NCBI RefSeq assembly: GCF_050897975.1
Contig: NZ_JBPAXY010000004.1
Location: 372,001-436,000, forward strand
Reading direction: 5' to 3'
Length of the DNA: 64,000 bases
From: Pseudooceanicola sp050897975
GTDB lineage: Bacteria > Pseudomonadota > Alphaproteobacteria > Rhodobacterales > Rhodobacteraceae
The notes beneath the pieces were generated by a model. It worked only from the letters and a program-made list of their open reading frames with translations, was not told the origin of the DNA and did not search any database. This document shows, in pieces, positions 10,751-19,833 of the stretch; positions within the stretch are counted from its first letter, which is position 1; the number at the start of each line of letters is the position of its first letter. Made by a program: the position numbers and the translations under genes.

Positions 10751-12477
10751 GAATGGAAAGCCTTCTCTTTGGATTGTGCTGCCGGCGCAGTGGCGGCCTG
10801 TCGGACGAAATGGCCCGAGGCCACCTCGACCAGCAGGCTGTCGGCGATGTCGTCGGGGGCGTCATTCACGCCGTCAAAACTGCGATGGACGACCGTCAGC
10901 TGACCCGCCTTGCGTTCCAGCATCGGAACGGCGCTCAGCAGTCTTTGGGTGTAGGGGTGCCGGGGATGCGCCAGCAGGGCGTCCCCTGGCGCCTGCTCGA
11001 CGATCTCGCCATGGCGCATGACGACGATGCGGTCGGCAATCTCCTCGATCACCGCCATGTCGTGCGAAATGAACAGCGCGGCAAAGCCCATCTCGGCCTG
11101 TAGGTTGCGGAACAGCTCCAGCACGTCGGCCTGCACCGTCAGGTCCAGCGCCGAGACGGATTCATCGGCCACGACGAACTTCGGGCGACTGACCAATGCG
11201 CGCGCGATGCTGATACGCTGGCGCTGCCCGCCCGACATCTGGTGCGGAAGGCGCGTCATGTAGGTCTGGTGCGGCAGCTGCACCCGATCAAGGATATCGG
11301 CGATCCTGCCCTGACGCTCGGCTTCGCTGATATCAAGATGGCGCAGGCCCTCTCGCACGATCTGCCCGACGGTGCGGCGCGGATTGAGAGAGGAGAACGG
11401 ATCCTGGAAGATGATCTGCATCTGCCGCCGGAAATCCCGAGCCAGGGGTTGCCCGGACAGGGTGACCCTGCCGCTGTCGCTGGGCACCAGCTTCAGCAGG
11501 GCGCGCCCCAGGGTACTCTTGCCAGAGCCGCTTTCCCCAACCAGGCCAAGGATCTCGCCCTCATGGACGGTCAGGTCGACATTCTTTACCGCCTGAACCC
11601 TGCGGGCCGGTGTCCAGGGCAGCGAGGCTCGGCTTTTGACCTTGAACGCCACCGACAGGCCACGGGCCTCCACCAGCGGTGGTGTGCCACTCACATGGGT
11701 GGTCTTGGGGACGGGCAGCGCATTCAGCAGCCTCTCCGTGTAAGGTTGCGAGGGGCGGGACATGACCGCGCCGACCTCGCCTTCCTCGATCAGCTTGCCC
11801 GATCTCATGATGGCGACGCGGTCCACGTAGCTGGCAACCAGGGGCAGGTCATGGCTGACAAGCATCAGCGTAGTTCCGGTTTCCTTCACCATCTCCATGG
11901 TCAGGTCCAGGATTTCCCGCTGGATGATGGCATCCAGTGCGGTGGTGGGCTCGTCCGCGATCAGCAGTTTTGGCTTCAGAAGCAGTACGGAGGCCAGCAT
12001 GATGCGTTGCCTCATACCCCCCGAGAACTCGTGAGGGTGCTGCCGCAGGACCGCGCCCGGATCGCGGAACCGCACCTTCCCGAGAATGTCGACGGCGGCG
12101 GCCTCGGCCTTCTTGCGGGACATGTCGCGGTGAAGTCGCAAGCCTTCGGTCATCTGGAGGCCGACAGTCAGGGCCGGGTTCAGCGAGACCATGGGTTCCT
12201 GGAAGATCATGCCGATCTCGGCGCCGCGCAGCCGTCGCAGTGCGCTGTTCGACATCCCCGGCACGCTGTCGCCGTTGTACAGGATGTCGCCGCTGCTGAC
12301 GCGGCCGCCACCGGGCAACAGGCCGAGGGCGGCCCGGCCGATCATGGTCTTGCCGGATCCGCTTTCCCCGATGATGCCAAGCGTCTCGCCCGCCTTGACG
12401 GAAAGGCTGACGTTCTCGACGGCCTTGACGCTTCGGAACGAGATCGAGAGTCCTTTGATATCGAGCAGGCTCATCAT
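10747..12477 (-). CDS. Dipeptide/oligopeptide ABC transporter, fused double ATP-binding protein (DppD-DppF/GsiA type)
   Basis: A 576-residue fusion of two ABC domains. The first has Walker A GESGSGKTMIG and signature FSGGMRQR; the second has GESGSGKSTLG and MSGGQRQRIS. Walker B motifs (LLIADEPTTALD and FVVADESVSALD) follow each. The second domain carries the oligopeptide-type C-terminal extension with HPRHPYTQRLL. It energises the DppB/DppC-like permeases encoded just upstream, with which it overlaps by ATGA. Fused ATPases of this kind occur in glutathione (GsiA) and other peptide or nickel importers, so the ligand is not fixed by this subunit. Confidence 0.95.
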   Translation of the reverse strand: MMSLLDIKGLSISFRSVKAVENVSLSVKAGETLGIIGESGSGKTMIGRAALGLLPGGGRVSSGDILYNGDSVPGMSNSALRRLRGAEIGMIFQEPMVSLNPALTVGLQMTEGLRLHRDMSRKKAEAAAVDILGKVRFRDPGAVLRQHPHEFSGGMRQRIMLASVLLLKPKLLIADEPTTALDAIIQREILDLTMEMVKETGTTLMLVSHDLPLVASYVDRVAIMRSGKLIEEGEVGAVMSRPSQPYTERLLNALPVPKTTHVSGTPPLVEARGLSVAFKVKSRASLPWTPARRVQAVKNVDLTVHEGEILGLVGESGSGKSTLGRALLKLVPSDSGRVTLSGQPLARDFRRQMQIIFQDPFSSLNPRRTVGQIVREGLRHLDISEAERQGRIADILDRVQLPHQTYMTRLPHQMSGGQRQRISIARALVSRPKFVVADESVSALDLTVQADVLELFRNLQAEMGFAALFISHDMAVIEEIADRIVVMRHGEIVEQAPGDALLAHPRHPYTQRLLSAVPMLERKAGQLTVVHRSFDGVNDAPDDIADSLLVEVASGHFVRQAATAPAAQSKEKAFHS

Positions 12478-13355
12478 GCGTCTCCAGTCTCTCGCATTCT
12501 GGGGTCGAAGATGTCGCGCAACGCGTCTCCGAACAGGTTAATCCCGAGCAGAGTCACCGAGATGAAAAGGCCTGGGAAAATCGCCAGCCAAGGCGCCATC
12601 GCGAACTGTCCGCGGGACTCGCTGAGCATGTTGCCCCAGGTGGGTTCCGGCGGGGGCACGCCCAGACCCAGGAAGGAAAGCGCGCTTTCGGCCAGCAGGG
12701 CATAACCGAACAGGGCCGTCGCCATGATGATCAGCGGGGCCATGCAGTTTGGCATGACATGCACCAGCAGGGTGTAAAGGCGGCTGTCCCCGACTGCGTG
12801 CGAGGCCTCGACAAACTCGCGCTCTCGCACCGAAAGCACCGAGCCGCGCATCAGGCGGATGACTGTCGGCACATAGGCGAGGCCCAGGGCGAAGATCACG
12901 CCCCATTTCGAGGGGCCGAGGATCGCCATGAAGGCAAGAGCCATCAAGAGGCCGGGGAAGGCCAGCAGCGCGTCTGTCAGCATCATGATGCCGCGGTCTG
13001 TCCAGCCGCCGAAAAAGCCGGACGCGGCACCGATCAGGGCACCGAAGAACAGGGCGAAACTGACCGAGCACAGAGAGATGAAGACCGACGTGCGCGCGCC
13101 GGCAAGGATACGTGACAAGACATCGCGCCCCCATTCATCGGTGCCCAGCCAATGGGTCCCGTCCGGTGGCTGGAGGCGGGCCAGGAAGTCGGGCTCGATC
13201 GGGTCGAAGGGGGTCCAGACCACCCCTGTCAGCGTGAACACCAGGATCGAGATCAGGATGGCGCTTCCGATAAGGCCGTTGGCGCGGCGCAGCAGCCGGG
13301 GAAAGGCGAAGGTCCGGCGCATGTCGGCGGTCTTGGGAGAGGTCGCATCGCTCAT
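12474..13355 (-). CDS. Peptide-type ABC transporter permease (DppC family)
   Basis: A 293-residue inner-membrane permease with the DppC/OppC layout: one N-terminal helix (about 29-48), a periplasmic segment containing HWLGTDEWGRDVLSRILAGARTS, then five helices. The EAA coupling loop is visible as REREFVEASHAVGDSRLYTLLVHVMPN. It pairs with the DppB-like protein to form the channel. Starts and stops of the flanking permease and ATPase genes overlap as ATGA on both sides. Confidence 0.94.
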   Translation of the reverse strand: MSDATSPKTADMRRTFAFPRLLRRANGLIGSAILISILVFTLTGVVWTPFDPIEPDFLARLQPPDGTHWLGTDEWGRDVLSRILAGARTSVFISLCSVSFALFFGALIGAASGFFGGWTDRGIMMLTDALLAFPGLLMALAFMAILGPSKWGVIFALGLAYVPTVIRLMRGSVLSVREREFVEASHAVGDSRLYTLLVHVMPNCMAPLIIMATALFGYALLAESALSFLGLGVPPPEPTWGNMLSESRGQFAMAPWLAIFPGLFISVTLLGINLFGDALRDIFDPRMRETGDA

Positions 13356-14293
13356 AGCTTCACCTTCGGATCAACGAGCATGTAAAGAAGGTCCACCACC
13401 AGGTTGACCATGACGAAGACGAAGGACACGAACAGCAGGCAGCCCTGCAAAACCGGGTAGTCCCGCGCGAAGATCGCATCGACCAGGAGGCGGCCGAGGC
13501 CGGGGATGCTGAAGACGGTTTCCGTCACGCTGGCTCCGCCGAGAAGCGCACCAAGCGTGAGGCCGATCACGGTCAGCGCCGGGGCGACAGAGTTCCGGAA
13601 GACGTGCCGCATCAACACGGTTGCCTCGCTCAGCCCCTTTGCCCTTGCGTGGGTGATGTAGTCGAGGCGCAGGATCTCCAGCGTCTGGACACGGATCATC
13701 CTGATCAGGACGCCGGTTTCGACAGCCGCCAGGGTGATCACGGGCATCACCAGATACATGACGCCACCGACGAAATCCTCATGCACCGAGACGAAGCCCA
13801 CGGTGGGGAACCAGCCGAAGTTGATTGCCAGCAGATAGATCATCATCAGGCCAAGCCAGAAGCTGGGCAGGGACAGGCAGACGATCGAAACAAAGAGAAT
13901 GCCGAAATCCAGCGGCGTGTTCTGTCGCCAGGCGGCGACAAGCCCGGCTGGAATGGCGATCAGCGTCGCGAGACCGACCGCGACGAAGGTGATCTGGGCG
14001 GTCACCGCGAAGCGCGACACCAGGGCAGAGGCAATGTCTTCGCCCGTGTTGATCGACACGCCCAGATCGCCGCGGAAGATGTTTCCGACCCAGATCAGGT
14101 ATTGCCGGTAAACCGGGAGATCGAGGCCAAGCTTGCTGCGCATGGCCTCGAGGGCGGTGTCGCTGTCGGTGTCGCCCAGCATGATCGCCGCAGGGTCGCC
14201 TGGGATCAGCCGGATCAGCACGAAGACGATGATCGACACCAGAAGCAGCGTCGGGATCGTCATCAGGAAGCGTTTGGTTGCGTATGTCCACAT
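13352..14293 (-). CDS. Peptide-type ABC transporter permease (DppB family)
   Basis: A 313-residue permease of DppB/OppB type with the N-terminal helix (KRFLMTIPTLLLVSIIVFVLIRL), LIPGDPAAIMLG and the EAA-like loop DYITHARAKGLSEATVLMRHVFRN. The open frame reaches back to 14338, but ATG at 14293 gives the normal start (MWTYATKRFL) and has GAGAGGAC before it. It lies 48 bases downstream of the binding-protein gene, with a hairpin in the gap. Confidence 0.94.
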   Translation of the reverse strand: MWTYATKRFLMTIPTLLLVSIIVFVLIRLIPGDPAAIMLGDTDSDTALEAMRSKLGLDLPVYRQYLIWVGNIFRGDLGVSINTGEDIASALVSRFAVTAQITFVAVGLATLIAIPAGLVAAWRQNTPLDFGILFVSIVCLSLPSFWLGLMMIYLLAINFGWFPTVGFVSVHEDFVGGVMYLVMPVITLAAVETGVLIRMIRVQTLEILRLDYITHARAKGLSEATVLMRHVFRNSVAPALTVIGLTLGALLGGASVTETVFSIPGLGRLLVDAIFARDYPVLQGCLLFVSFVFVMVNLVVDLLYMLVDPKVKL

Positions 14294-14315
14294 TTCTGGG
14301 GTCCTCTCGGGGGGA

Positions 14316-14337
14316 TGGGGCGGCTTGCGCCGCCCCA
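14316..14337 (-). terminator. Intercistronic hairpin between the peptide-binding protein and DppB-like genes
   Basis: A perfect nine-base stem (TGGGGCGGC with GCCGCCCCA, loop TTGC on the plus strand) begins 5 bases after the stop of the binding-protein gene. No U-tract follows, so partial termination or 3'-end protection is more likely than full termination. Confidence 0.65.
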
Positions 14338-14341
14338 CCTG

Positions 14342-15871
14342 TCACTCAGCGGCGCCGAGGCCGACATTCCAGAACCGGGGCTGGCCACCGGGCCACATGC
14401 GGAAGTCCTGCACGCGGTCAGAGGTCGCCATCACGTCCAGCTGGCTGAACAGGCCAATGGCAGGGACGTCTTGCAGGAACATCAGGTGCAGCTTGTCGGA
14501 AAGCGCCTTGCGCGCCTCGGTATCCGTCTCCGACTTCAGGGCCTCGATCAGTTCAAGGGCCTGCGGGTTGTTCCAGACCTTGCGGGGATGCTCGCCAGAG
14601 AACATGTCCCAGGACAGCGCGGGGTCGAGGCGCGGCGAAAAGCCGAAGGACTGCATCTGGTACTTGCCGCTTTGGTAGAGGTCGAGCTGCGAGCCCCAGT
14701 CCATCACCTCGATCTCGACGTTCAGGCCCGCCTTGCGCCACATCGACTGGGCGATCAGCGCCTGGTCATAAAGCCGTTCGGACTGCTTCGTCGTGGTCAG
14801 GGTGATCGGTGAACCGTCATACCCCGACTCTTCGACCAGGGCCTTGGCCGCGTCGAGGTCGTACCCGTACCGTTGGCTCTGCACCTCGGTATAGAAGCTC
14901 GAGATCGGCGGGATGGGCGAGGCGTTCGCGGCCTCTTCCCCCATCAGCATTGCAAGCTGGTCCAGGTCCAGCGACCGCGCCAGTGCCTGCCGCAGGGCGG
15001 GATTGGCCAGCATCTCGTCATGGCGCGAGATCAGGAAGTTGCTCCAGCTTGCCGTCGGCTCCGTGAGAACGGTGAAACCGGCGTCGCGGAATTCGGTGAT
15101 GTCGGAGACGTTGATGTTGAAGAGGTCGATGTCGCCGGCGCGCAACGCGGCCTTTGCCGAGGCGGGATCAGGAACCACGATGATATCCACGCGGTCGACA
15201 TTGACGATCTTCGCGCCGGTATACCCGTCCATTGCCCCTTCCGCCGGAGTGTAGCCTTCGAACTTCGTCAGGCGAATGCGCTCGCCCGGACGCCACTCGT
15301 CGAGCACGAAGGGCCCGGTGCCGACCGGGGCGACCCAGCCGCCGTCGGCGTTCAGGCTGTCAGGGTGCAGCACCGGCGCGGTGCCGCAATCGAAACGCGC
15401 CATCTCCTTCAGGAACAGGGGAGAGGGGGCGTCGATTTCATAGGTGACGGTGTAAGGGTCCGGGGCCGTGACGGAGACAACGTTGATGCCGTCCGACCCG
15501 TTGAAGCGGTCCCGGCAACGCCAGCCGGTGTCCTCGGCCATCAGCCGTTGCCAGGACCAGAGCACGGCATCAGCGGTCAGTTCGGCGCCATTGTGGAATG
15601 TCACTCCGCGGCGCAGCGGGAAGGTGTAGCTCAACCCGTCCTCGGAGACCTGGATCTCACTGGCCAGAACCGGGCCGACCGACAGATCGTCGCGGTAGCC
15701 GACAAGACCTTCGACCACGTTCAGCAGAATGCCGTCCGTGTAGGCCGAACGGTCGACGCCGGGATTGGTGGATCGGATATCGACCTGGGTTCCAACCTTC
15801 AGGATGGCATCCTGTGCAGAAACGATGGCCGGTAGAGTGGTCAGGATTGCCGTCGCTATGGCTTTCTTCAT
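14342..15871 (-). CDS. Peptide-type ABC transporter substrate-binding protein (SBP family 5)
   Basis: A 509-residue periplasmic receptor of the DppA/OppA cluster-C fold. ATG at 15871 is selected because it begins a signal peptide (MKKAIATAILTTLPAIVSA, cleavage before QDAILKVG); the frame upstream lacks such features. Family marks include GLVGYRDDLSVGPVLASEIQVSEDG, YTFPLRRGVTFHNGAELTADAVLWSWQRL and the late DLYQSGKYQMQSFG segment. Family 5 receptors take di- and oligopeptides but also opines, glutathione, nickel chelates and glycosides. The Ntn-hydrolase and two hydrolases in the operon suggest an amide- or peptide-bonded ligand. Confidence 0.93.
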   Translation of the reverse strand: MKKAIATAILTTLPAIVSAQDAILKVGTQVDIRSTNPGVDRSAYTDGILLNVVEGLVGYRDDLSVGPVLASEIQVSEDGLSYTFPLRRGVTFHNGAELTADAVLWSWQRLMAEDTGWRCRDRFNGSDGINVVSVTAPDPYTVTYEIDAPSPLFLKEMARFDCGTAPVLHPDSLNADGGWVAPVGTGPFVLDEWRPGERIRLTKFEGYTPAEGAMDGYTGAKIVNVDRVDIIVVPDPASAKAALRAGDIDLFNINVSDITEFRDAGFTVLTEPTASWSNFLISRHDEMLANPALRQALARSLDLDQLAMLMGEEAANASPIPPISSFYTEVQSQRYGYDLDAAKALVEESGYDGSPITLTTTKQSERLYDQALIAQSMWRKAGLNVEIEVMDWGSQLDLYQSGKYQMQSFGFSPRLDPALSWDMFSGEHPRKVWNNPQALELIEALKSETDTEARKALSDKLHLMFLQDVPAIGLFSQLDVMATSDRVQDFRMWPGGQPRFWNVGLGAAE

Positions 15872-15908
15872 TATCTTTTTCCCTGTTGCTGGATGTTGGT
15901 GCTCGGTT

Positions 15909-17054
15909 TCAGGCGGCTTGTTGGGACGCCGTTCCGAGCTTGTATGTTTTGTAGGTTGTCGAGGGGTCGTAGGGGGCCGGGCGGGCATGGAGCTCGCCGA
16001 CAAGCGGGTCGAAAATGACGCTGGCGACCGTGCTGACCAAGTGCCCCGACCCGGACCGCGTCGGCGGTCGGCAGACTGCGAAGGGGGTTCCGAAGTCGTC
16101 GGAGAACGCCACCTTGAAGTCCTCCAAGGTCAGGTCACCGGCTCTTTTCCGGAGGTGGTGCAGCAGCCGCTTGTCTCGATAGTAGGTGCAGGGCGAGCGA
16201 CCGAAACGGGCGCTGTCGGTGATCTTCGTCAGCCCCTCTTGGCTGAGAAAGTGGTTGGCGTGCGCGAAGATGCCGTCGCTGTCCGGGTGGACGAAGAAGA
16301 CATCCTTCGGCGTCGTCTCCAGGCTGATTGCGATGTCGCCGTGCACGGAGGACAGCGTCATGTTGTTGGAAACCGCGCGCGGCACCGAGGTGACCGCGCC
16401 AAGCGCACGTGCAAAGTTGGATGCCATAAGGATGCGCCGGCGAATGATCGACAGCGGGACGCCCCGGTTGCCGTAGTCCTGTTCGCATTCCAGGTTGTTT
16501 GCCGTGACCGCGATGCCCGCATCATTGAAGCCTGAGCGAGCGAGCCCCCCCGCTTCGACGAAGGTCATCAGTGACGGGCCGTTCTCTTGCTTGATCTCCA
16601 GGATGACACTGGATTCCACGCAACGCGCATTGAAATCCCAGTTCTGGCCATGCAGCAGACGCCCCGCGCGCGTGGCCGTGCCATAGGCCAGCGCGCTTGT
16701 GCATCCCTCTGCCGGCATGGCGGCGCGCCCGCTCTTGGCGGCGTCGGGCGAGGTTCCGTTGAACAGTTCGGATCGCGCGTTGATGACGATGACGACCTCG
16801 CGATCAACATCGGCGCCTTCTGCGATGGCCGTCACCTCCTCCATGCAGAGGGGGTCCACGGCCTCGATGGAGTGCGCGAAGTCATGGGCGAGGCGCTTTA
16901 CCTCGGACCAGTCGTGGCCATGAAGCTGCATCGCTTCACGGTAGATTTCTTCGCCGATCTTGATGCGATCTGCGGCAAGGCGTCCGTAAGCAAAGCCGCG
17001 CTCTGACGGCGTGCCCTCGACGCGGATATGGGGGAAGGGTTGAACATCGAACAT
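15909..17054 (-). CDS. C45-family Ntn-hydrolase (acyl-CoA:6-aminopenicillanate acyltransferase-like)
   Basis: A 381-residue protein of the N-terminal-nucleophile superfamily. The self-cleavage site is visible as AEGCTSALAYG: breakage before C118 would release a roughly 117-residue alpha chain and expose Cys as nucleophile, close to the G102-C103 site of fungal isopenicillin-N acyltransferase. Other family marks are ERGFAYG near the N terminus, RLLHGQNWDFN (the Asn/Asp oxyanion region) and NDAGIAVTANNLE. No signal peptide is seen. Bacterial members mostly hydrolyse or transfer acyl groups on amides. It is first gene of the operon, just upstream of a peptide-type importer and divergent from a GntR regulator. 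The substrate is unknown. Confidence 0.85.
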   Translation of the reverse strand: MFDVQPFPHIRVEGTPSERGFAYGRLAADRIKIGEEIYREAMQLHGHDWSEVKRLAHDFAHSIEAVDPLCMEEVTAIAEGADVDREVVIVINARSELFNGTSPDAAKSGRAAMPAEGCTSALAYGTATRAGRLLHGQNWDFNARCVESSVILEIKQENGPSLMTFVEAGGLARSGFNDAGIAVTANNLECEQDYGNRGVPLSIIRRRILMASNFARALGAVTSVPRAVSNNMTLSSVHGDIAISLETTPKDVFFVHPDSDGIFAHANHFLSQEGLTKITDSARFGRSPCTYYRDKRLLHHLRKRAGDLTLEDFKVAFSDDFGTPFAVCRPPTRSGSGHLVSTVASVIFDPLVGELHARPAPYDPSTTYKTYKLGTASQQAA

Positions 17055-17071
17055 GCTTCAAAAGTGAATTT

Positions 17072-17113
17072 GTTCGCGAACTGAGTCAATCTAGAATCTG
17101 TCGCAACGCGACA
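17072..17113. promoter_or_regulatory. Paired palindromes, candidate GntR operators
   Basis: Two perfect inverted repeats lie in the 198-base divergent spacer: GTTCGCGAAC at 17072-17081 and TGTCGCAACGCGACA at 17099-17113 (six-base arms, spacer AAC). Both sit 18-59 bases upstream of the C45 gene start, where a repressor would block the operon promoter. The spacer is otherwise AT-rich. Assignment to the adjacent GntR protein is inference. Confidence 0.5.
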
Positions 17114-17252
17114 TTATTGCAAAATAGCATAATTATCAGAAGCTTATGATTTGCCTTTTGTCGCTATCCGGTGCACCCTCCTTGAGGGGCTTCCTCTCGA
17201 TCCGAACGCCCTATAGACTCGAAATGGCAGCAATAGTCATCGGGAGTGGAGC

Positions 17253-18140
17253 GTGAGTCCCTATACGCCCCTGCATCATCGGCTGGCCCAGAACATCGTT
17301 GAGGACGCAGTGCTTGCGGGACATTTGCCCGGGGCGCATCTGGTCACCTCGCAGCTGGCCGCCAAGTTTCAGATTTCGCGCACGCCCATCGTTCGGGCCC
17401 TGGATCTTCTGACCGATCAGGGCGTGCTGGAGAGGCGCAGCAATCGCGGTTACTTCATCCTCGACCTGGATCGCTTTGATCGGGAGGAGATCCAGTCAGA
17501 CGACGAACGCCTCTACTGGCGCGCCGTCAACGATATCTATGATGAGTGCCTGCCCGAGAGTTTCGACGAAACCCTGCTGATCAAGCGCTATGAGCAGCCG
17601 CGCCGGACAGTGGCGCGTCTCTTGCAGCGGTTGTCCGATGAGGGGGTCCTGCGTCGGCGGGTTGGTGTCGGCTGGAGGATCGAAACGGTTCTTCGCACCC
17701 CTGAAGATGTTAGGAAAAGCCTGCGCTACAGGATGTCGATTGAACTCGGCGCTTTGGCCGAACCGGGCTACCACGCACCGCATGAAGAGGTGCTGGCGGC
17801 CATTCGAGAGCAGAAACTGATCCTGAGTGAAGGCACGCATTCGAAAGAGACTTTCGAACGAAACGCCCGCTTCCACGAAAAGCTCGTGTCGTGGTCCAAC
17901 AACAGCTTCTTCGTAGAGGCTGCCGTGCAGCACAACAAGTTGCGCCGCCTCTGGGAATACCGCCACTTCAAGGCGGCCAAGGACATCCGGAAGTCCACCG
18001 AAGAGCACATCGAAATCTTGCGCGAACTTGCGGTCGGCAACACGGCGCGGGCGAGAGAGCTTCTGAGTGAGCATCTGGAGAAGCGAATGCATACCCAGGA
18101 GGCCTATGCCCCTGCATCCTCAGCTTCTGACGACCGATAG
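17253..18140 (+). CDS. GntR-family transcriptional regulator (FCD-like)
   Basis: A 295-residue regulator. The N terminus carries a GntR winged helix (about residues 5-70) with LVTSQLAAKFQISRTPIVRALDLLTDQGVLERR. A middle segment (LIKRYEQPRRTVARLLQRLSDEGVLRRR) looks like a second winged-helix unit, making it longer than ordinary FadR members. The C-terminal helical part (about 165-285) resembles FCD (FHEKLVSWSNNSFFVEAAVQH, EEHIEILRELAVGNTARARELLSEHLEKR). GTG at 17253 is preceded by GGGAGTGGAGC. Divergence from the C45 operon suggests that it is the operon's regulator. Confidence 0.85.
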   Translation: MSPYTPLHHRLAQNIVEDAVLAGHLPGAHLVTSQLAAKFQISRTPIVRALDLLTDQGVLERRSNRGYFILDLDRFDREEIQSDDERLYWRAVNDIYDECLPESFDETLLIKRYEQPRRTVARLLQRLSDEGVLRRRVGVGWRIETVLRTPEDVRKSLRYRMSIELGALAEPGYHAPHEEVLAAIREQKLILSEGTHSKETFERNARFHEKLVSWSNNSFFVEAAVQHNKLRRLWEYRHFKAAKDIRKSTEEHIEILRELAVGNTARARELLSEHLEKRMHTQEAYAPASSASDDR

Positions 18141-18151
18141 CATGGCTTTGC

Positions 18152-18176
18152 CCTGCGAAGTCGCCCGCTTCGCAGG
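18152..18176 (+). terminator. Hairpin downstream of the GntR gene
   Basis: Perfect nine-base stem CCTGCGAAG / CTTCGCAGG with a seven-base loop, starting 12 bases after the stop. It is followed by AGATTTC rather than a T-run, so it is a probable but not classical terminator. Confidence 0.55.
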
Positions 18177-18403
18177 AGATTTCACCCTGTCTTGATGTGG
18201 CTGGGCCCGACGCTTGATGCCGCCGAGCGACGGAAAGATTCGGGTGCAGTGACAGTCGGTTCTCCGAAGATCGCTGGCGCGGTTCGTGCCGACCCTGCTC
18301 GCGGTCCGGTTGGGCAGGTGCGTTGCAGAGACCGCCACCGCCATCTGCGGTGTTGGATCGGGTCGCCCCGGGCGGCCCGGATGGGCCGCACAGGGGGCAG
18401 GGG

Positions 18404-18433
18404 GTGCAGGCCGGGCGTGACCCCGGCCCGCAC
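18404..18433 (-). terminator. Hairpin downstream of dctM
   Basis: GTGC-A-GGCCGGG pairs with CCCGGCC-C-GCAC around a six-base loop, 8 bases after the dctM stop on the minus strand. No U-tract is present. Confidence 0.5.
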
Positions 18434-18441
18434 CAGGAGGC

Positions 18442-19833
18442 CTAGGTCAGGATCGTCGGCAGCCAGAGCACCAGCCAGGGCAGCGCGATCAGGATCATCA
18501 CCCGGGCGATCTCGGCGGCGAAGAAGATCCCGGTGCCCGCGAAGATGCTGGACATCGGCGTCTTCGGCGTCAGCGACGAGATGATGAAGACGTTGATCCC
18601 GAGCGGCGGGGTGATCAGCCCCAGTTCCACCACGATCAGCGTCAGGATGCCGAACCACAGCTTCAGCTGGTCCGCCTCCAGCCCGAAGGCCGCCTGATCG
18701 GCCGAGACCCATTCGCCGCCGTTGATCGTCATCAGCACCGGCCAGAGGAAGGGCACGACCACCAGGATCATCGACAGCGACTCGAGGAAACAGCCCATCA
18801 GGATCAGGCCCAGCAGGCAAAGCGCCAGCACCGCGTAGGGGGCCATCGTGGTGGTCCCGGCCCAGTCCGCCAGCATCATCGGCAGGCCCGAGCGGGCGAA
18901 GAACCCCGACAGCACCGCACCGCCGAACAGCAGCCCGTAGATCATCGCCGAGGTCATGGCGGTTTCCTGAAGGGCGCGGCGCAGCTGCGGCAGGCGCAGC
19001 CGCGAGCCGTCGGCGCCGGGGCGGCGCAGCAGGCCGTAGAGGATCACCACCATCGCCCCCACCCCGGCGGCAGGCGTCGGCGGGAAAAGCCCGATGCCAA
19101 GGCCCAGGATGATCCCCCCGAAGATCGCCGCCACCGGCAGGAAACGACGCAGCAGCAGCCTGCGTTCGGCGGCCTCGATCGCGGGCACCGGCGGGGCGGC
19201 CTCGGGGCGGGCCCAGACGTAGAGGCGGATCACCAGCATGAAGAGGATCACCGCGATGACGCCGGGGATCAGGGCGGCCTGGAACAGGTCCATGATCGAG
19301 GCCTCGACGACGATCGCATAGATCACCAGGGCAACCGAGGGCGGGATCAGGATGCCAAGCGTGCCCCCCGCTGCCAGCACCCCGGCGCTGAAGCCGGGGG
19401 CATAGCGGGCGCGGGTCAGCTCTGGCAGGGCGATCTGGCCCATGGCCGAGGCGGTGGCCACCGAAGAGCCGCAGACCGCCCCGAACCCCGCGCAGCCGAC
19501 GATGGCCGACATGGCCAGCCCGCCGCGCAGGCGCCCGACCAGCACCCGCACGCCGCCGAAAAGGTCGCGGCTGAGGCCCGCATAGGCCGCCGCATATCCC
19601 ATCAGCACGAACAGCGGGATCACCACCAGGTCATAGCTGGCCACGGTTTCCCACAGCAGCGACTTGAACTGTTTCAGCACCGGCTCGAAGCGCAGGAAGG
19701 GGGCGACGATACTGAGGGCGAAATTGCCGCCGATCCCGACCAGCATCATCGCCAGGATGACGGGCAGGCGCAGCAGGATCAGCAGGACAAGGGCGATGAG
19801 GCCGCCGAGACCGACCAGCTCACGCGGGTCCAT
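18442..19833 (-). CDS. dctM: TRAP transporter large permease (DctM family)
   Basis: A 463-residue permease with the 12-13 hydrophobic segments usual for DctM. Typical motifs are RLPVILAMMLVG at the start, SLLWETVASYDLVVIPLFVLMGYAA, and GTLGILIPPSVALVIYAIVVEASIMDLFQAALIPG. The open frame extends to 19962, but the ATG at 19833 (MDPRELVGLGGL) gives the family N terminus and overlaps dctQ by 14 bases, normal for this pair. It moves substrate together with DctQ using a sodium or proton gradient. The C terminus has the usual GLITPPLGINVFIISSL. Confidence 0.94.
   Translation of the reverse strand: MDPRELVGLGGLIALVLLILLRLPVILAMMLVGIGGNFALSIVAPFLRFEPVLKQFKSLLWETVASYDLVVIPLFVLMGYAAAYAGLSRDLFGGVRVLVGRLRGGLAMSAIVGCAGFGAVCGSSVATASAMGQIALPELTRARYAPGFSAGVLAAGGTLGILIPPSVALVIYAIVVEASIMDLFQAALIPGVIAVILFMLVIRLYVWARPEAAPPVPAIEAAERRLLLRRFLPVAAIFGGIILGLGIGLFPPTPAAGVGAMVVILYGLLRRPGADGSRLRLPQLRRALQETAMTSAMIYGLLFGGAVLSGFFARSGLPMMLADWAGTTTMAPYAVLALCLLGLILMGCFLESLSMILVVVPFLWPVLMTINGGEWVSADQAAFGLEADQLKLWFGILTLIVVELGLITPPLGINVFIISSLTPKTPMSSIFAGTGIFFAAEIARVMILIALPWLVLWLPTILT

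Larger units (their letters stand above)
18141..18441. other. Intergenic stretch between the convergent GntR and dctM genes
   Basis: 301 bases without a gene. Each end holds a hairpin (18152-18176 and 18404-18433) that probably ends the transcript entering from its side. Between them (18177-18403) I see no open frame with coding character, no repeat and no obvious regulatory site. Confidence 0.6.
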
